Assembly: GCF_018390605.1 (NCBI RefSeq) | Contig: NZ_JAHBGD010000022.1 | Coordinates: 1-47,658, forward strand | DNA length: 47,658 bases | From: Ancylobacter defluvii | GTDB lineage: Bacteria > Pseudomonadota > Alphaproteobacteria > Rhizobiales > Xanthobacteraceae | Direction: 5' to 3' | Shown: positions 15,345 through 25,487 of the stretch, in pieces | Layout of the letters: every line of letters starts with the position of its first letter | How positions within the stretch are numbered: position 1 is the first letter of the stretch | Made by a program: the position numbers and the translations under genes | Notes under the pieces: model-generated | Told to the model about the DNA's origin: nothing | What the model saw: only the letters and a program-made list of their open reading frames with translations | Database searches by the model: none

Positions 15345-18300
15345 ATGTCCCGCTTTTTCATCGACCGCCCGGTCTTCGCCTGGGTCATCGCCATATTGGT
15401 CATGCTGGGTGGCCTGCTGGCCCTGAACAGCCTGCCAATCGCGCAATACCCGCAGATCGCCCCGACCACGGTGCGCATCACCGCCAGCTATCCCGGCGCG
15501 GACGCCCAGACGGTCGAGAACTCGGTGACCAAGATCATCGAGCAGGGCATGACCGGTATCGACAATCTCGACTACATGTCGGCAACCTCGACCTCGACCG
15601 GCCAGGCGTCGATCACCCTCACCTTTACCAGTGCCGCCGATCCCGACGTGGCGCAGATGCAGGTGCAGAACAAGCTGCAGCTGGTCACCTCGCAGCTGCC
15701 GACCATCGTCCAGACCAGCGGCATCGAGGTCGACAAGGCCTCCGACGGCTTCCTGATGGTGATCGGCTTCGTCTCGACCAACGGACAGATGTCCTCCGTC
15801 GACCTCGCCGACTATGTCGACTCGACACTCAACGACACGCTGAAGCGGGTAGCCGGCGTCGGCTCGACCCAGCTGTTCGGCTCCGGCTACGCGATGCGGA
15901 TCTGGCTCGATCCGGACAAGCTCGCCATGTACCAGCTGATGCCGAGCGACGTGTCCTCCGCGCTCGAGGCGCAGAACACCCAGGTTTCCGCCGGCCAGCT
16001 CGGCGGCTTGCCGCAGAGCAGGGGCCAGCAGCTCAACGCCACCGTCACCGCGCGCAGCCGCCTGCAGACCGCCGAGCAGTTCCGCAACATCATCCTCAAG
16101 AGCGGGACGGACGGCTCGCTAGTGCGGCTCAACGACGTCGCCACGGTCGAGCTCGGCGCCGAGAGCTACACCACCTCGTCGAAGTTCAACGGCAAGCCCG
16201 CCGCCGGGCTGGCGGTCAACCTCGCCACCGGGGCGAACGCCATCTCGACGGCGGAGGCGGTGAAGGCGACCATCGAGCGCCTCTCCGGCACCTTCCCGGA
16301 AGGGCTGGAGGTCGTCTATCCCTACGACACCACCCCCTTCGTGGTGCTGTCCATCGAGGAGGTGGTGCGCACGCTCATCGAGGCCATCGTGCTGGTCTTC
16401 GTGGTGATGCTGGTCTTCCTCCAGAACATCCGCGCCACCATCATTCCGACGCTGGCCGTTCCGGTGGTGCTGCTCGGCACCTTCGGCGTGCTGGCGATGC
16501 TGGGCTACTCGATCAACACGCTGACCATGTTCGCCATGGTGCTGGCGATCGGCCTGCTGGTCGACGATGCCATCGTCGTCGTCGAAAACGTCGAGCGGGT
16601 GATGGAGGAGGAAGGTCTCTCGCCGCGGGAGGCCACCCGCAAGTCCATGGCCGAGATCACCGGCGCGCTGGTCGGCATCGCCACCGTGCTGTCGGCGGTG
16701 TTCGTGCCGATGGCCTTCTTCGGCGGCTCGGTCGGCATCATCTACCGGCAGTTCTCCGTCACCATCGTCACCGCAATGGTGCTGTCGGTGGCGGTTGCGT
16801 TGATCCTCACCCCCGCCCTGTGCGCCACCATCCTGCGCGCGCCGAAACCCCACGCCAAGCAGAAGGGCTTCGCCGGCTGGTTCAACCGCGGCTTCGACCG
16901 GGGCGCCAACGCCTATCGCAACGGCACCGCCGGCATCGTCGCCCGCTCGGCGCGCTTCCTGGTGGTCTTCCTCGCCATCACCGTCGCCACCGGCTGGATG
17001 TTCGCGCGGCTGCCCTCCTCCTTCCTGCCGCAGGAAGACCAGGGCATTCTCATCACCAGCGTCCAGCTTCCCGTCGGCGCCACCGCCGACCGTACCCAGA
17101 AAGTGCTGGACGAGGTGGCGCGGCATTATCTCGAAGACGAGAAGGAGGCGGTCGAGGGCGTGTTCACCGTCAACGGCTTCGGTTTTGGCGGCCAGGGACA
17201 GAATGTCGGCCTCGCCTTCCTGCGCATGCGCCCCTTCGACGAGCGCAGCTCGGCACAATTGTCGGCAAGCGCCGTCGCCGGCCGCGCCATGGGGGCATTC
17301 GCCAAATTCCGCGACGCCATGGTGTTCGCGCTGGCGCCGCCCGCCATCCAGGGCATGGGCAACTCCAACGGCTTCAGCTTCTACCTGCAGGACATCAACG
17401 GCGCCGGCCACGAGACGCTTATCGCCACCCGCAACGCGCTGCTCGCCAAGGCGGCGGCGGATCCGCGCCTCGCCAACACCCGCCCCAACGGGCAGGAGGA
17501 CGAGCCGCAATTCGTCGTCGACATCGACCAGGAGAAGGCAAGCGCTCTCGGCGTGTCGCTCGCCGACATCAACGACACCCTCTCCACCGCCTGGGGCAGC
17601 GACTATGTCAACGATTTCATCGACCGCGGCCGGGTGAAGAAGGTCTATCTCCAATCGGCAGCAGACTTCCGCATGCAGCCGGAGGACCTCGCCAAATGGC
17701 ATGTCCGCAACGGCGACGGCGTGATGGTGCCCTTCTCCTCCTTCGCCTCGTCCCGATGGCTGTTCGGCTCGCCGCGGCTTGAAAGGTTCAACGGCTCATC
17801 GGCGGTGGAAATCCAGGGACAGGCGGCACAGGGCGTGAGCTCGGGCGACGCCATGGCGGCGATCGACGACATCGTCGCCGGGCTTCCCGCCGGCTACGGC
17901 CATGAATGGACCGGCCTGTCCAACCAGGAGCGGCTGTCGGCCAACCAGGCCACAGCGCTCTACCTGATCTCCGGGCTGGTGGTGTTCCTGTGCCTCGCCG
18001 CGCTCTATGAAAGCTGGTCGATCCCGTTCGCGGTCATGCTTTCCGTGCCGATCGGCATCTTCGGCGCCCTTGCCGGCGCGCATTTGTTCGGCCAGTCCAA
18101 CGACGTCTATTTCAAGGTTGGCCTGCTCACCACCATCGGCCTCGCGGCGAAGAATGCGATCCTCATCGTGGAGTTCGCCATCGAGCGGCAGGCGCACGGC
18201 ATGGGGCTGGTCGAGGCCACGCTCGATGCCGCCCGCCAGCGGCTGCGGCCGATCCTGATGACCTCCTTCGCCTTCATCCTGGGCGTGACACCGCTCGCCA

Positions 18301-18503
18301 TCGCCAGCGGCGCCGGCTCGGGGGCGCAGAACGCCATCGGCATCGGCGTGATGGGCGGCATGATCGCGGCAACCGTGCTCGGCATTTTCTTCGTTCCGCT
18401 GCTGTTCATCGCGGTCCGCCGCATCTTCCGCGGCAAAAGCCAGGCGCCGGCACCCGGCCTCTCTCCTTCGGAGCCCGACGCGACCAATGTGCATCCCGGC
18501 TGA
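15345..18503 (+). CDS. RND multidrug efflux pump, HAE-1 (AcrB/MexB) family
   Basis: A 1052-residue inner-membrane proton antiporter, normal in length for AcrB-type pumps. It begins [17 protein letters not shown], typical of the family. The paired aspartates of the proton relay are in [13 protein letters not shown] (near residue 408), and the lysine of TM10 is in [14 protein letters not shown]. Two large periplasmic loops and twelve helices are inferred from the hydrophobic pattern. The short RND motifs are unbroken, so the pump should be functional. It follows the adaptor by 12 bases. The sequence suggests hydrophobic and amphiphilic drug efflux but gives no specific substrate. Confidence 0.95.
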   Translation: MSRFFIDRPVFAWVIAILVMLGGLLALNSLPIAQYPQIAPTTVRITASYPGADAQTVENSVTKIIEQGMTGIDNLDYMSATSTSTGQASITLTFTSAADPDVAQMQVQNKLQLVTSQLPTIVQTSGIEVDKASDGFLMVIGFVSTNGQMSSVDLADYVDSTLNDTLKRVAGVGSTQLFGSGYAMRIWLDPDKLAMYQLMPSDVSSALEAQNTQVSAGQLGGLPQSRGQQLNATVTARSRLQTAEQFRNIILKSGTDGSLVRLNDVATVELGAESYTTSSKFNGKPAAGLAVNLATGANAISTAEAVKATIERLSGTFPEGLEVVYPYDTTPFVVLSIEEVVRTLIEAIVLVFVVMLVFLQNIRATIIPTLAVPVVLLGTFGVLAMLGYSINTLTMFAMVLAIGLLVDDAIVVVENVERVMEEEGLSPREATRKSMAEITGALVGIATVLSAVFVPMAFFGGSVGIIYRQFSVTIVTAMVLSVAVALILTPALCATILRAPKPHAKQKGFAGWFNRGFDRGANAYRNGTAGIVARSARFLVVFLAITVATGWMFARLPSSFLPQEDQGILITSVQLPVGATADRTQKVLDEVARHYLEDEKEAVEGVFTVNGFGFGGQGQNVGLAFLRMRPFDERSSAQLSASAVAGRAMGAFAKFRDAMVFALAPPAIQGMGNSNGFSFYLQDINGAGHETLIATRNALLAKAAADPRLANTRPNGQEDEPQFVVDIDQEKASALGVSLADINDTLSTAWGSDYVNDFIDRGRVKKVYLQSAADFRMQPEDLAKWHVRNGDGVMVPFSSFASSRWLFGSPRLERFNGSSAVEIQGQAAQGVSSGDAMAAIDDIVAGLPAGYGHEWTGLSNQERLSANQATALYLISGLVVFLCLAALYESWSIPFAVMLSVPIGIFGALAGAHLFGQSNDVYFKVGLLTTIGLAAKNAILIVEFAIERQAHGMGLVEATLDAARQRLRPILMTSFAFILGVTPLAIASGAGSGAQNAIGIGVMGGMIAATVLGIFFVPLLFIAVRRIFRGKSQAPAPGLSPSEPDATNVHPG

Positions 18504-18543
18504 ACCCTCTTTTCTCAGACATGCTGCTGGCTCAGGTAATTCC

Positions 18544-20112
18544 ATGATGATCCCGCCTCGTCCAAACCGTGGCATCCTTGGTGGCCCCGTTGCCCGGCTC
18601 GTCGGCGCCGGGCTGCTTGCCGGCCTGCTCGGCGGCTGCGCGGTCGGACCCGACTACCAGGCACCCAAGCTCCAGCTCCCCGGCAGCTGGGGAGCGACGA
18701 AAACCTCCCTCATCGCCAATGGCAGCGAGCCGGATAATCGTCCTCCGGATCTCGCCCGCTGGTGGGAACGCCTGAACGACAAGACCCTCAACGGCCTCGT
18801 CGAGGCGGCGGTCGCCGGCAATCTCGACGTCGCCACCGCCAAGGCGCGGGTGCGGCAGGCGCGGGCGACGCGCCGTCAGGCACTTGCCGCGCTGGCGCCG
18901 GTGGTGACCGGAAACGGCGCCTACACCCGCTCCGACAATGGCAGCAACGTCTCGGCGGGCAGCGGCGACATCACCGTGGCCGGGCCGTTCGATTCCTTCC
19001 AGCTGGGGCTGGATGCCAGTTGGGAGCTCGATCTCTTCGGCGAGAACCGGCGGGCCGCCGAGGCGGCGACCTATGGTCTCGATGCTTCCGAGGAAACCCT
19101 GCGCAACACGTTGCTCACGCTCGTCGGCGATGTCACGACCTATTATGTCGAGGCACGCGGCTATCAGGCGCGGATCGCGCTCGCGCGCCGCACCGCGGCC
19201 TCCCAGCGCGAGACCGCCTCGCTGACCCGCACCAAGCTGGAGGCCGGATCGGCCTCGGCGGTCGACGTGTCCAACGCGGAAGGGCTGGCGGCAAGCACCG
19301 AGGCGGACATTCCCAACCTCGAATCCTCCTATCAGCAGACGGTGAACCAGCTCTCGATCCTGCTCGGCCAGCCGCCTTCGACGCTCAACGACCTGATGAA
19401 GCGCAGCGCGCCGATCCCCTCGCCCCGCCAGCCGGTCCCGCGCGGGGTACCCGCCAATGTGCTGCTCTCGCGGCCGGACGTCCGGCTCGCGGAACGCCAG
19501 CTGGCGCAGTCCACCGCCCAGATCGGCCAGGCGGAAGCCGCACGCTATCCGGATATCAGCCTGGTCGGCGACGTCTCGACCTCCAGCACCAAGCTCGGGG
19601 ACCTCGCGAAAAGCTCGAGCATAAGCTGGAGCTTCGGTCCGAGCCTGAGCGTGCCGATCTTCAATGCCGGCCAGCTGAAAGCGGCGGTGGACTACGCCCA
19701 GGCCTATCGCGACGAATCCTTCCTCGCCTATCGCGCCGCCGTTCTGACGGCGCTGCAGGACGTGGAGAATGCCAGCGTGGCGCTGCACTTCGAGCGCCGG
19801 AGGAGCCGCAGCCTCGCCTCCTCCGCCAGTTCCTATCGCAAGGCGACGACGCTGGCCCGCACGCTCTATCAGTCGGGCTCCACCAGCTTCCTCGACGTGC
19901 TGGATGCCGAGCGCTCGCTCTATTCCGCCGAGGATTCCTATCTCCAGAGCCAGGTCGCCATCACAACCGACTATATTCTGCTCAACAAGGCGCTGGGCGG
20001 CGGCTGGACCGGGCAGGTCGATACCCGCACGCCGGAAGTCAACGACGAGATGGGGCCGCGCTTCGTGAAGGGCGACTGGGCCAAGGAGTTCATCGTGTCG
20101 AATCGACAGTGA
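18544..20112 (+). CDS. outer-membrane efflux channel lipoprotein, OprM/NodT family
   Basis: A 522-residue TolC-like channel. The signal peptide ends in a lipobox (LLGGC) followed by AVGPDYQAP, a hallmark of the NodT/OprM group. Two copies of the outer-membrane efflux repeat follow, with typical phrases such as GLDASWELDLFGENRRA and FLDVLDAERSLYSAED. The open frame begins at 18487 inside the pump gene, but the ATG at 18544 has AGGT six bases upstream and directly precedes the signal peptide. It completes the tripartite pump with the two genes before it. Confidence 0.92.
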   Translation: MMIPPRPNRGILGGPVARLVGAGLLAGLLGGCAVGPDYQAPKLQLPGSWGATKTSLIANGSEPDNRPPDLARWWERLNDKTLNGLVEAAVAGNLDVATAKARVRQARATRRQALAALAPVVTGNGAYTRSDNGSNVSAGSGDITVAGPFDSFQLGLDASWELDLFGENRRAAEAATYGLDASEETLRNTLLTLVGDVTTYYVEARGYQARIALARRTAASQRETASLTRTKLEAGSASAVDVSNAEGLAASTEADIPNLESSYQQTVNQLSILLGQPPSTLNDLMKRSAPIPSPRQPVPRGVPANVLLSRPDVRLAERQLAQSTAQIGQAEAARYPDISLVGDVSTSSTKLGDLAKSSSISWSFGPSLSVPIFNAGQLKAAVDYAQAYRDESFLAYRAAVLTALQDVENASVALHFERRRSRSLASSASSYRKATTLARTLYQSGSTSFLDVLDAERSLYSAEDSYLQSQVAITTDYILLNKALGGGWTGQVDTRTPEVNDEMGPRFVKGDWAKEFIVSNRQ

Positions 20113-20243
20113 GCGGACGCCGGATCGGGACGGTCGCTCCAGTTGCGGCACGCTTGATTTGCTCGACGACAACCGGTTTGTAGACGCGCAACGGCATGCG
20201 GCTTTCCGGTGAAGCGGCGGCCGTCGGAGAGGCGGGGGAATCG

Positions 20244-21674
20244 ATGTCGCTGATGGATCTGACCGCGACCGCGCTATCGCAGCTGATCGCGACCAGGCAG
20301 GTGAAGCCGTCCGAGGTGATGGCGGCCTATCTGGCGCGCCTGCCGGCGGCCAATGCGGTGGTCAACGCCATCGTCTCCCCCCGCGACCCGGACGCGCTGA
20401 TGGCGGAAGCGGTGGCGCTGGACGAGACAGCCCCGACCGGCTGGCTGCACGGTTTGCCGCTGGCGGTAAAGGATCTCGTCTGCGTCCGCGGCATTCGCAC
20501 CACTTTCGGCTCGCCGCTGCATCGCGACTTCGTACCGCAGCAGGACGACCTGCTCGCCGCACGGCTGCGGGCCGCCGGCGCCATCCTGACCGGCAAGACC
20601 AACACCCCGGAATGGGGCCATGGCAGCCACAGCTTCAATCCGGTGTTCGGCGTCACGCGCAATCCCTATGACCCTACCCGCTCGGCCGGGGGCTCGTCGG
20701 GGGGCGCGGCGGCGGCACTGGCGGCGCGCATGGTGCCGCTGGCGGACGGCTCCGACATGATGGGCAGCCTGCGCAACCCCGCCGCCTTCTGCAATGTCTA
20801 CGGCTTCCGGCCAAGCTGGGGCCTCGTCCCCGGCGATGCCGAGGGCGACACCTTCATGGCAACCCTGGCGACCGACGGGCCGATGGCGCGGACCGTCGAG
20901 GATCTCGCCCGGCTGTTGGAAACGCTGGCCGGCGAGAACCCGGACGTGCCCTTTAGCCGGCCGGCAACGTCCTATGCCGCACGGCTCGATATCGACATGT
21001 CCGGGCTTCGGGTCGGCTGGCTCGGCGACTGGAACGGCGCCTATCGTTGCGAGCCGGGCATTCTCGACCTGTGCCTGGATGGGCTCGCCGTGTTCGAGGC
21101 GCTCGGCGCCCGCGTCGATGTGCTGCCCCCGCCCTTCCCGGCCGGGGAGCTCTGGACGGCCTGGACCCATCTGCGCGGCTTCCTCAACAACGGCTCGAAG
21201 GGCGCGCTGTGGGCCGATGCCGCCAAGCGCGCCCAGCTGAAGCCGGAAACCGTCTGGGAAATCGAATCCGGGCAGAACATCACCGCCGCGCAGGTCTATG
21301 CCGCCAGCCTCACCCGCTCACGCTGGTACGCCCGCGCCGCGGCGCTGTTCACGCAATATGACGTGCTGGTCATGCCCTCGGCGCAGGTATGGCCTTTCCC
21401 GGCAGAGTGGCGCTGGCCGCAGACGATCAACGGCCACGGCATGGACACCTATCACCGCTGGATGGAGATTGTGGTGCCGGTCAGCCTGATCGGGCTGCCC
21501 TCCCTCGCCGTCCCCTGCGGCTTCGGTCCGCAGGGGCTGCCGACGGGCATGCAGATCATCGGCCCGACGGGGGCCGATGCCAGAGTGCTGGCGATCGGCC
21601 ACCAATATCATCAGGCGACGCGATGGACCGACCGGACGCCGCCCTTGCTCGCGGTCAAGGAAGCGGCTTCCTGA
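20244..21674 (+). CDS. amidase (amidase-signature family)
   Basis: A 476-residue amide hydrolase with the Ser-cisSer-Lys triad. The lysine is in LPLAVKDLV, the cis-serine in AGGSSGGAAAALAARM, and the nucleophilic serine in DGSDMMGSLRNPA. The usual DGGGS at the last site reads DMMGS, a variant I know from one subgroup, so activity is still likely. The ATG at 20244 has GGGGGA at 20233-20238; the frame is open from 20196. It lies 131 bases after the efflux channel on the same strand and converges with the aldo/keto reductase, so it may be read alone. The substrate is unknown. Confidence 0.88.
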   Translation: MSLMDLTATALSQLIATRQVKPSEVMAAYLARLPAANAVVNAIVSPRDPDALMAEAVALDETAPTGWLHGLPLAVKDLVCVRGIRTTFGSPLHRDFVPQQDDLLAARLRAAGAILTGKTNTPEWGHGSHSFNPVFGVTRNPYDPTRSAGGSSGGAAAALAARMVPLADGSDMMGSLRNPAAFCNVYGFRPSWGLVPGDAEGDTFMATLATDGPMARTVEDLARLLETLAGENPDVPFSRPATSYAARLDIDMSGLRVGWLGDWNGAYRCEPGILDLCLDGLAVFEALGARVDVLPPPFPAGELWTAWTHLRGFLNNGSKGALWADAAKRAQLKPETVWEIESGQNITAAQVYAASLTRSRWYARAAALFTQYDVLVMPSAQVWPFPAEWRWPQTINGHGMDTYHRWMEIVVPVSLIGLPSLAVPCGFGPQGLPTGMQIIGPTGADARVLAIGHQYHQATRWTDRTPPLLAVKEAAS

Positions 21675-21692
21675 GGGCTTCGCCCTTCTCCA

Positions 21693-22724
<1,032 letters not shown>

Positions 22725-23032
22725 GGTCCAGCATCCTTCGAGATTCGATGTTCGGACCGAACCATAGGCCGTCGGGATGTCACGGCAATCGACGCAGGAC
22801 CCAATTTAAATCAACGCTTCATTGAGCGAGTTTCAACAATTGTTCATCAAATGCCGGTGCGACGCTGCCATGATTTGCGGGCGTCGGGCATCCATGGCAC
22901 TCACGCCATGGTGCCGAATTCATGCCGGGCCTGATCTGCCAGCTGGCCCCGCGCCTGACCGGCACGCCCGCCGATCTTCCCGTAGCGAGGCGACGAATCG
23001 CCTCGTCGCCTCGCAGTCGAGAGAGCTTCGCC
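22725..23032. promoter_or_regulatory. divergent promoter region of gpr and the amine oxidase
   Basis: A 308-base region without a supported gene. Its AT-richest part, about 22800-22855, contains a perfect ten-base palindrome, AACAATTGTT, at 22835-22844, a candidate operator for one or both genes. I see no clear -35/-10 pair. The amine-oxidase frame is open back to 22922, so a longer N-terminus is possible but unlikely. Confidence 0.4.
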
Positions 23033-25033
23033 ATGGACGCCGAGATCGCCGCCGCCCTCGCCTATCCGCTCGATCCGCTGAGCCTCGACGAGATCGCAAG
23101 GGCGGTGGCCATTCTCAAGGACGACAAACCCCTTGGCGAGACCGTCCGTTTCCCGATGGTGCGGCTGGAGGAACCGGCAAAGGCCGAGCTGGCCGCCTTC
23201 CGCGCCGGCGCCACACTGCCGCGCCGCGCCTTCGTGCTGATGCTCGACATCGGCTCGGGCGAGAGCTTCGAGGCCATCATCGACCTCTCCGCCGGAGCCG
23301 TCGCCTCCTTCGTCAGACTGCCCACCGACGAGCCGCCCTATGGCCAGCCGCCGATCATGCTCGAGGAGTTCATCCGCGCCGAGGAGATCGTCAAGGCCGA
23401 CCGCGCCTGGCGCGTGGCCGTCGCCAGGCGCGGCATCACGGAGGAAGACCTCCCGCTGGTCCAGATCGACCCGTTCTCCTCCGGCTATTTCGGCCGCGAC
23501 TTCGAGCGCGGCAAGCGGATCGTGCGCTGCGTCGCCTATTGGCGCGGCGATGCGCGCGACAATGGCTATGCCCACCCGATCGAAGGGGTGGTGGCGGTGT
23601 TCGACCTCATCGCCAACCGCATCGTCCACCTCATCGACGAGGAAAGGATCGTTCCGGTCCCGAAGAAGCCGCACAATTACGGCCGCGAAGCCTTCCCCGA
23701 GACCCGCAAGGGATTGAAGCCGCTGCACATCGTGCAGCCGGAAGGGCCGAGCTTCACCGTCGACGGCTGGAAGGTCGAGTGGCAGAACTGGAGCTTCCGC
23801 CTCGGCTTCACCCCACGCGAAGGGCTGGTGCTGCATGAACTCGGCATCCAGGACCAAGGCCGGCTACGGCCGGTGATCTTCCGCGCCAGCGTCACCGAAA
23901 TGGTAGTTCCCTATGCAGACCCGACCGCCAACCATTACTGGAAAAGTGCGTTCGATGCCGGCGAATACGGCCTTGGTCGCCTTGCCAACTGCCTGGAACT
24001 CGGCTGCGACTGCCTCGGCCACATTCATTATTTCGACGTGCCGGCAGCAGACGACCTCGGCCAGCCCATGCTGATGAAGAACGCGATCTGCATGCACGAG
24101 GAGGACTATGGCATCCTCTGGAAGCACTACGAGTTTCGCAACGGCATTTATGAGGTACGCCGGTCGCGGCGGCTCGTGATCTCGTTCTTCGCCACGGTGG
24201 GCAATTACGATTACGGCTTCTACTGGTATCTCTACCAGGATGGCACCATTCAGCTGGAAGCCAAGCTCACCGGCATCATCCAGACCGCTGCCGTCACGCC
24301 CGGCGAAGCCTATCCCTGGGGCGGCATGATCGACGAGGGTCTGGGTGGTCCAACCCATCAGCACTTCTTCAACGCCCGGCTGCACATGGACGTCGACGGC
24401 GGCGGCAACACCGTCACCGAGCATGAGTTCGTGCCGCGCCCCTGGGGCGACGACAACCCCTATGGCAACGTCTTCGACACCACGACCAAGGTACTGAAGC
24501 GCGAACTCGACGCCGCGGCGCTCGCCAATGGCGCCACCGGCCGCTACTGGAAGGTGACCAATCCGAACACCGTGAACAGCGTCGGCAAGCCGCCGGGCTA
24601 CAAGCTGGTGGTGACGCCGACCCCGGTCATGCTGGCGCAGGACGATGCCTTCGTCGCCAGGCGCGGCGGCTTCGCCAAGAAGCACGTCTGGGTGACGCCA
24701 TTCGACCCGGCGGAGAAGTACGCCTCGGGAGATTATCCCAAGGTGAATGCCGGCGGACAGGGCCTGCCGGCCTATGTGCAGCAGAATCGCGACATCGAGA
24801 ATGCCGACCTCGTGCTGTGGCACTCCTTCGGCCATACCCATATGTGCAAGCCGGAGGACTTCCCGATCATGCCGGTGGAATATGTCGGCTTCACACTGAA
24901 GCCCAACGGCTTCTTCGCCGGCAATATCGCCATGGACCTGCCGGCGGAGAAGAACCCGCATTCGCGCGACAATCGCGACGAGCCCGAGGGCGACACGGCC
25001 GGCCCCTCTGTGGGCAATTCCTGCTGCCACTGA
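23033..25033 (+). CDS. copper-containing primary amine oxidase
   Basis: A 666-residue copper/topaquinone oxidase converting primary amines plus O2 to aldehyde, ammonia and H2O2. The cofactor tyrosine is in TVGNYDYGF (Tyr392), matching the T-x-x-N-Y-[DE]-[YN] rule. The catalytic-base aspartate is in AFDAGEYG (Asp308). The copper ligands are His442 and His444 in THQHFF and His603 in HTHMCKPEDFP. The spacing matches the Arthrobacter phenylethylamine oxidase class. No signal peptide is seen, so the enzyme should be cytoplasmic. The start was set at MDAEIAAALAYPLDPL, the usual family start, though its ribosome site is weak. The tail ends in an unusual SCCH. Confidence 0.93.
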   Translation: MDAEIAAALAYPLDPLSLDEIARAVAILKDDKPLGETVRFPMVRLEEPAKAELAAFRAGATLPRRAFVLMLDIGSGESFEAIIDLSAGAVASFVRLPTDEPPYGQPPIMLEEFIRAEEIVKADRAWRVAVARRGITEEDLPLVQIDPFSSGYFGRDFERGKRIVRCVAYWRGDARDNGYAHPIEGVVAVFDLIANRIVHLIDEERIVPVPKKPHNYGREAFPETRKGLKPLHIVQPEGPSFTVDGWKVEWQNWSFRLGFTPREGLVLHELGIQDQGRLRPVIFRASVTEMVVPYADPTANHYWKSAFDAGEYGLGRLANCLELGCDCLGHIHYFDVPAADDLGQPMLMKNAICMHEEDYGILWKHYEFRNGIYEVRRSRRLVISFFATVGNYDYGFYWYLYQDGTIQLEAKLTGIIQTAAVTPGEAYPWGGMIDEGLGGPTHQHFFNARLHMDVDGGGNTVTEHEFVPRPWGDDNPYGNVFDTTTKVLKRELDAAALANGATGRYWKVTNPNTVNSVGKPPGYKLVVTPTPVMLAQDDAFVARRGGFAKKHVWVTPFDPAEKYASGDYPKVNAGGQGLPAYVQQNRDIENADLVLWHSFGHTHMCKPEDFPIMPVEYVGFTLKPNGFFAGNIAMDLPAEKNPHSRDNRDEPEGDTAGPSVGNSCCH

Positions 25034-25041
25034 CGGACAAG

Positions 25042-25064
25042 GGGAGCCCCGGCATTGCGCTCCC
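25042..25064. terminator. hairpin between convergent amine oxidase and gtrA-like genes
   Basis: gggagc (25042-25047) pairs with gctccc (25059-25064) across 11 bases in the 42-base gap between the two stops. It could serve both strands; no clear T-run follows on either. Confidence 0.35.
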
Positions 25065-25075
25065 TACTTCGACGT

Positions 25076-25486
25076 TCAGGAGCGCGCCGGCCGGAAAGTC
25101 CAGAGCAGGTTGCCGGCGTAGTGCCAGAGCACCAGCAAACCGGTGGCAACGAGTTGGGCCGGCAGATAGGGCAGGCTGAGCCCGCGGGTGAAGCCGGCCA
25201 TCATCAACGCATTGAGCACGAGGCCGCAGCCGGCCACCAGGAAGAAGCGCGGCGCCGCTTCCCGATGCGGCCGGTCGCTGCGGAAAGCGATGCTGCGGCT
25301 GAGCAGGTAGTTGACCACTCCGCCGGTGAGAAAGCCGGCGGTCGAGGCCGCGACCGGATCGATCCCCGCTCCGCTCGCCAGCATCACCAGCACGGCGTAT
25401 TGCGCCAGCGTTCCCAGCGCTCCGAGCGATGCGAACAGCAGGAAGTGGCGCAGCCTGGCGATCAAAGGGGAAGCCGCGAGGTCCAT
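25076..25486 (-). CDS. GtrA-like flippase, four membrane helices
   Basis: A 136-residue inner-membrane protein of the GtrA family, thought to flip polyprenyl-phosphate-linked sugars to the periplasm. Four hydrophobic segments are evident, with the family pattern FLLFASLGALGTLAQYAVL, GFLTGGVVNYLLSRSIAFR and the end FAGNLLWTFR (here YAGNLLWTFR). The ATG at 25486 lies one base after the stop of the upstream glycosyltransferase gene; the longer open frame is upstream read-through. It is last of three genes with a GT39-like and a GtrB-like enzyme, the usual company of GtrA. Confidence 0.9.
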   Translation of the reverse strand: MDLAASPLIARLRHFLLFASLGALGTLAQYAVLVMLASGAGIDPVAASTAGFLTGGVVNYLLSRSIAFRSDRPHREAAPRFFLVAGCGLVLNALMMAGFTRGLSLPYLPAQLVATGLLVLWHYAGNLLWTFRPARS

Positions 25487-25487
25487 G

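Noticed and set aside
16119..17702. Minus-strand open frame of 527 codons inside the RND pump gene
   Set aside because: Asp/His/Gly-rich antisense reading of conserved AcrB sequence; no ribosome site.
18532..20172. Open frames on both strands overlapping the efflux channel gene
   Set aside because: The OprM frame has signal peptide, lipobox and family motifs; the others are shadows.
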